Shown in pieces: positions 12,744 through 14,919 of a stretch of DNA of 14,919 bases. The stretch comes from JBAZDC01 sp041654595 (GTDB lineage: Bacteria; Pseudomonadota; Gammaproteobacteria; Burkholderiales; Burkholderiaceae_B), in contig CAZKBT010000073.1 of assembly GCA_964551305.1 (NCBI GenBank), positions 1 to 14,919 on the forward strand, written 5' to 3'. The notes under the pieces were generated by a model. It was given only the letters and a program-made list of their open reading frames with translations. It did no database searches and was not told where the DNA came from. Within the stretch, counting starts at the first letter, position 1. The number at the start of each line of letters is the position of its first letter. Both the position numbers and the translations under genes were made by a program.

Positions 12744-14919
12744 ATGGAATCGACTATGACCCAATCAGAGAACCGCACTGCCAAGTCGAAGCCCCTCCGC
12801 GCTTCGGCCAAAGCGAAAGCCATGGCAGCCGGCAAAAGCGCCGACGACGCCGCAGTGGACGTCAAGGCGCCCGCTAAAGCGGCCAAGGCCGGCGATGTCA
12901 AGCCGGTAGCAAAGAAAGCCCCCGCGAAGAAAGCCGTGGCTCGCAAAGCGGCCGAGGCCGAAGACGCGGCGCCGGCCAAGCGCGCGGCCAAGAAGGCCGC
13001 CAAGGCGGTCCCGTCCGGACGCCGTCCCGGCAGGCCGGCCAAGAACGCGAATAACGATTCGGTGGATTTCGACGATGACGACGGCAACGAATCCGAAGTC
13101 ATCCCCGACCTCAAGCCGTTGCCCAAGCGCGGCGGCAAGCGGGCCAAGGGCGACAAGGACGTCCCCGCGCGCAGCCAGCTGACGCCCGAGGAGCAAGAGG
13201 CGCGCCGCAACCGCCTGAAAGTCCTGATCAAGCTCGGGAAAGAGCGGGGTTATCTGACGTATGGCGAGATCAACGACCATTTGCCGGATGACTTGGTCGA
13301 CGCCGAAGCCATCGACGGCATCATCAGCACGTTCAGCGACATGGGCATCTCGGTCTATGATCAGGCTCCCGACGCCGAAACGCTGCTGCTCAGCGACAAT
13401 GCGCCGGTCGCCGCCAGCGACGACGACGTCGAAGACGAAGCCGAGGCCGCGTTGACCACCGTCGATTCCGATTTCGGCCGCACGACCGATCCGGTGCGCA
13501 TGTACATGCGGGAAATGGGAACGGTCGAGCTTCTGACTCGCGAAGGCGAGATCGAAATCGCCAAGCGCATCGAAGACGGCCTGAAGCATATGGTCATGGC
13601 CATCGCCGCGTGTCCCACCACCGTCAATGAAATCCTTGAGCATGTCCAACGCGTGCGCGAAAGCGCGATCCAGATCGACGAAGTCGTCGATGGCCTGGTC
13701 GACCAAGAGGGCGAGGAATACGCCGGAGCGGGCGTTTCGGTCGACAATGACGAAAACGAGGACGGTCCGGCCGGCGGAATGAGCAGCAAGCAGCTGGAGC
13801 ATCTGCGTTCGACGGCCCTGAAGAAATTCGATGCGATCGGTAACTGGTTCGAGAAGATGCGCAAGGCCTTCGAAAAGGAAGGCTATCAGTCCGAAGAATA
13901 TGCACGGGCCCAGGAAGCGATACTGAACGAGCTGATGGGCATACGCTTTACGGCGAAGATGGTCGAAAAGCTGGCCGATACCTTGCGCAGCCAGGTAGCG
14001 GAAGTCCGCAAGCTCGAGCGCGCCATCCTGGAGGCCTGCGTGGAGCGCGCGGGCATGCCGCGCGCTCATTTCATCAAGTCCTTTCCCGGCCACGAGACCG
14101 ATCTGGATTGGGTGTTGCGCGAGGTCGCCGCCGGACATGGCTATTCGGAAACACTCGAGCGCCAAGTGCCGGACGTGCAGGAAATCCAGCAGAAGCTGAT
14201 CGCCTTGCAGTCGCAAGTGGTCTTGCCCTTGAAGGACCTGAAGGAAGTCAACAAGCGCATGGCCACCGGCGAAGCCAAGGCTCGCAAGGCCAAGCGTGAA
14301 ATGACCGAAGCCAACCTGCGTCTGGTGATTTCCATTGCCAAGAAGTATACGAATCGCGGCTTGCAGTTCCTGGACTTGATCCAGGAAGGCAACATCGGTC
14401 TGATGAAGGCCGTGGACAAGTTCGAATACCGCCGAGGCTACAAGTTCTCCACGTACGCCACGTGGTGGATTCGTCAGGCCATTACGCGTTCGATTGCGGA
14501 TCAGGCGCGCACCATCCGCATTCCGGTGCATATGATCGAAACCATCAACAAGATGAACCGCATCAATCGCCAGATATTGCAGGAAACCGGGACGGAGCCC
14601 GATCCGGCGACGCTGGCCCTGAAAATGGACATGCCCGAGGACAAGGTTCGCAAGATCTTGAAAATCGCCAAGGAGCCCATTTCCATGGAGACGCCCATAG
14701 GCGACGACGACGATTCCCATTTGGGGGATTTCATCGAGGACAGCGGCACGCTGTCGCCCTCCGAGTTCGCGTTGCACGGTTCCATGAGAGACGTCGTCAA
14801 AGAGGTTCTGGATTCCCTGACGCCGCGCGAAGCCAAGGTGCTGCGGATGCGCTTCGGCATAGAAATGAGCACCGACCAGACGCTCGAAGAAGTCGGCAAG
14901 CAGTTCGACGTGACGCGCG
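12744..14919 (+). CDS. rpoD: RNA polymerase primary sigma factor RpoD (sigma-70), cut at right edge
   Basis: The housekeeping sigma factor; 725 residues are visible and the frame leaves the window at FDVTR, inside the region 4.2 helix-turn-helix, so roughly 35-40 residues are missing. Residues 1-145 are a Lys/Ala-rich, low-complexity extension with KKAPAKKA-type repeats and an AT-hook-like GRRPGRPAK. Region 1.1 is at about 150-215, region 1.2 at 249-290 (DPVRMYMREMGTVELLTREG), a non-conserved acidic insert at about 310-500, region 2 at about 520-590 (NLRLVISIAKKYTNRGLQFL, FSTYATWWIRQAI), region 3 at about 590-670, and region 4 from 680. ATG 12744 is used; ATG 12756, with TGGA seven bases upstream, is an equally good start. 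It is the third gene of the operon. Confidence 0.97.
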   Translation, partial: MESTMTQSENRTAKSKPLRASAKAKAMAAGKSADDAAVDVKAPAKAAKAGDVKPVAKKAPAKKAVARKAAEAEDAAPAKRAAKKAAKAVPSGRRPGRPAKNANNDSVDFDDDDGNESEVIPDLKPLPKRGGKRAKGDKDVPARSQLTPEEQEARRNRLKVLIKLGKERGYLTYGEINDHLPDDLVDAEAIDGIISTFSDMGISVYDQAPDAETLLLSDNAPVAASDDDVEDEAEAALTTVDSDFGRTTDPVRMYMREMGTVELLTREGEIEIAKRIEDGLKHMVMAIAACPTTVNEILEHVQRVRESAIQIDEVVDGLVDQEGEEYAGAGVSVDNDENEDGPAGGMSSKQLEHLRSTALKKFDAIGNWFEKMRKAFEKEGYQSEEYARAQEAILNELMGIRFTAKMVEKLADTLRSQVAEVRKLERAILEACVERAGMPRAHFIKSFPGHETDLDWVLREVAAGHGYSETLERQVPDVQEIQQKLIALQSQVVLPLKDLKEVNKRMATGEAKARKAKREMTEANLRLVISIAKKYTNRGLQFLDLIQEGNIGLMKAVDKFEYRRGYKFSTYATWWIRQAITRSIADQARTIRIPVHMIETINKMNRINRQILQETGTEPDPATLALKMDMPEDKVRKILKIAKEPISMETPIGDDDDSHLGDFIEDSGTLSPSEFALHGSMRDVVKEVLDSLTPREAKVLRMRFGIEMSTDQTLEEVGKQFDVTR

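Noticed and set aside
12765..14777. A 670-codon open frame on the minus strand, opposite rpoD
   Set aside because: It is the antisense shadow of rpoD. High-GC codon use in the real gene suppresses stops on the opposite strand; the translation has no recognisable domain and no ribosome site.
1..14919. Search for mobile elements, CRISPR, rRNA and tRNA
   Set aside because: I saw no transposase or integrase motifs, no regularly spaced repeats, and no tRNA cloverleaf or rRNA-like sequence; all genes fit a stable chromosomal setting.

Overview
The window is high-GC, densely packed chromosomal DNA from a betaproteobacterium, most likely a Burkholderiales member of the Alcaligenaceae (Bordetella/Achromobacter-like relatives). 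This rests on the S21 protein sequence, the Lys/Ala-rich N-terminal extension of RpoD and the rpsU-dnaG-rpoD block; species cannot be named. I see no insertion sequence, CRISPR array, rRNA or tRNA. A run of ten Ns at 6066-6075 marks an assembly gap.

Region 1 (1-5818, minus strand) is a type II secretion (T2SS) operon transcribed right to left: gspG, H, I, J, K, L, M, N, then the start of gspD, which runs off the left edge. Most junctions are 4-bp ATGA overlaps. It encodes the major and minor pseudopilins, the inner-membrane platform proteins L and M, GspN, and a secretin that begins as a lipoprotein. gspE and gspF are not in the window and would be expected beyond the left edge.

Region 2 (5819-7288) starts with a 266-bp AT-rich divergent promoter region. 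On the plus strand follow gspC (short, no PDZ domain) and a prepilin peptidase (gspO-like) with both catalytic aspartates but without the usual N-terminal cysteine domain. The two arms together supply most of one T2SS.

Region 3 (7289-10243, plus) holds accessory genes: a membrane-anchored or exported class I SAM-dependent methyltransferase resembling the FAM173/ATPSC-KMT family, a translationally coupled APC-family amino acid permease, and a Gpt-like purine phosphoribosyltransferase.

Region 4 (10244-14919, plus) is the macromolecular-synthesis operon: rpsU (S21), dnaG (primase) and rpoD (sigma-70, cut at the right edge with roughly the last 35-40 residues missing). dnaG appears to start at a TTG directly after the rpsU stop codon and in the same frame. 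The 138-bp dnaG-rpoD spacer holds a palindrome, a candidate promoter and two strong hairpins.

No wholly new system is evident. The points most worth a second look are the extracytoplasmic-looking methyltransferase next to a prepilin peptidase that lacks its methylase-associated domain, the liposecretin, the rpsU/dnaG junction, and the structured leaders of gspO and rpoD.
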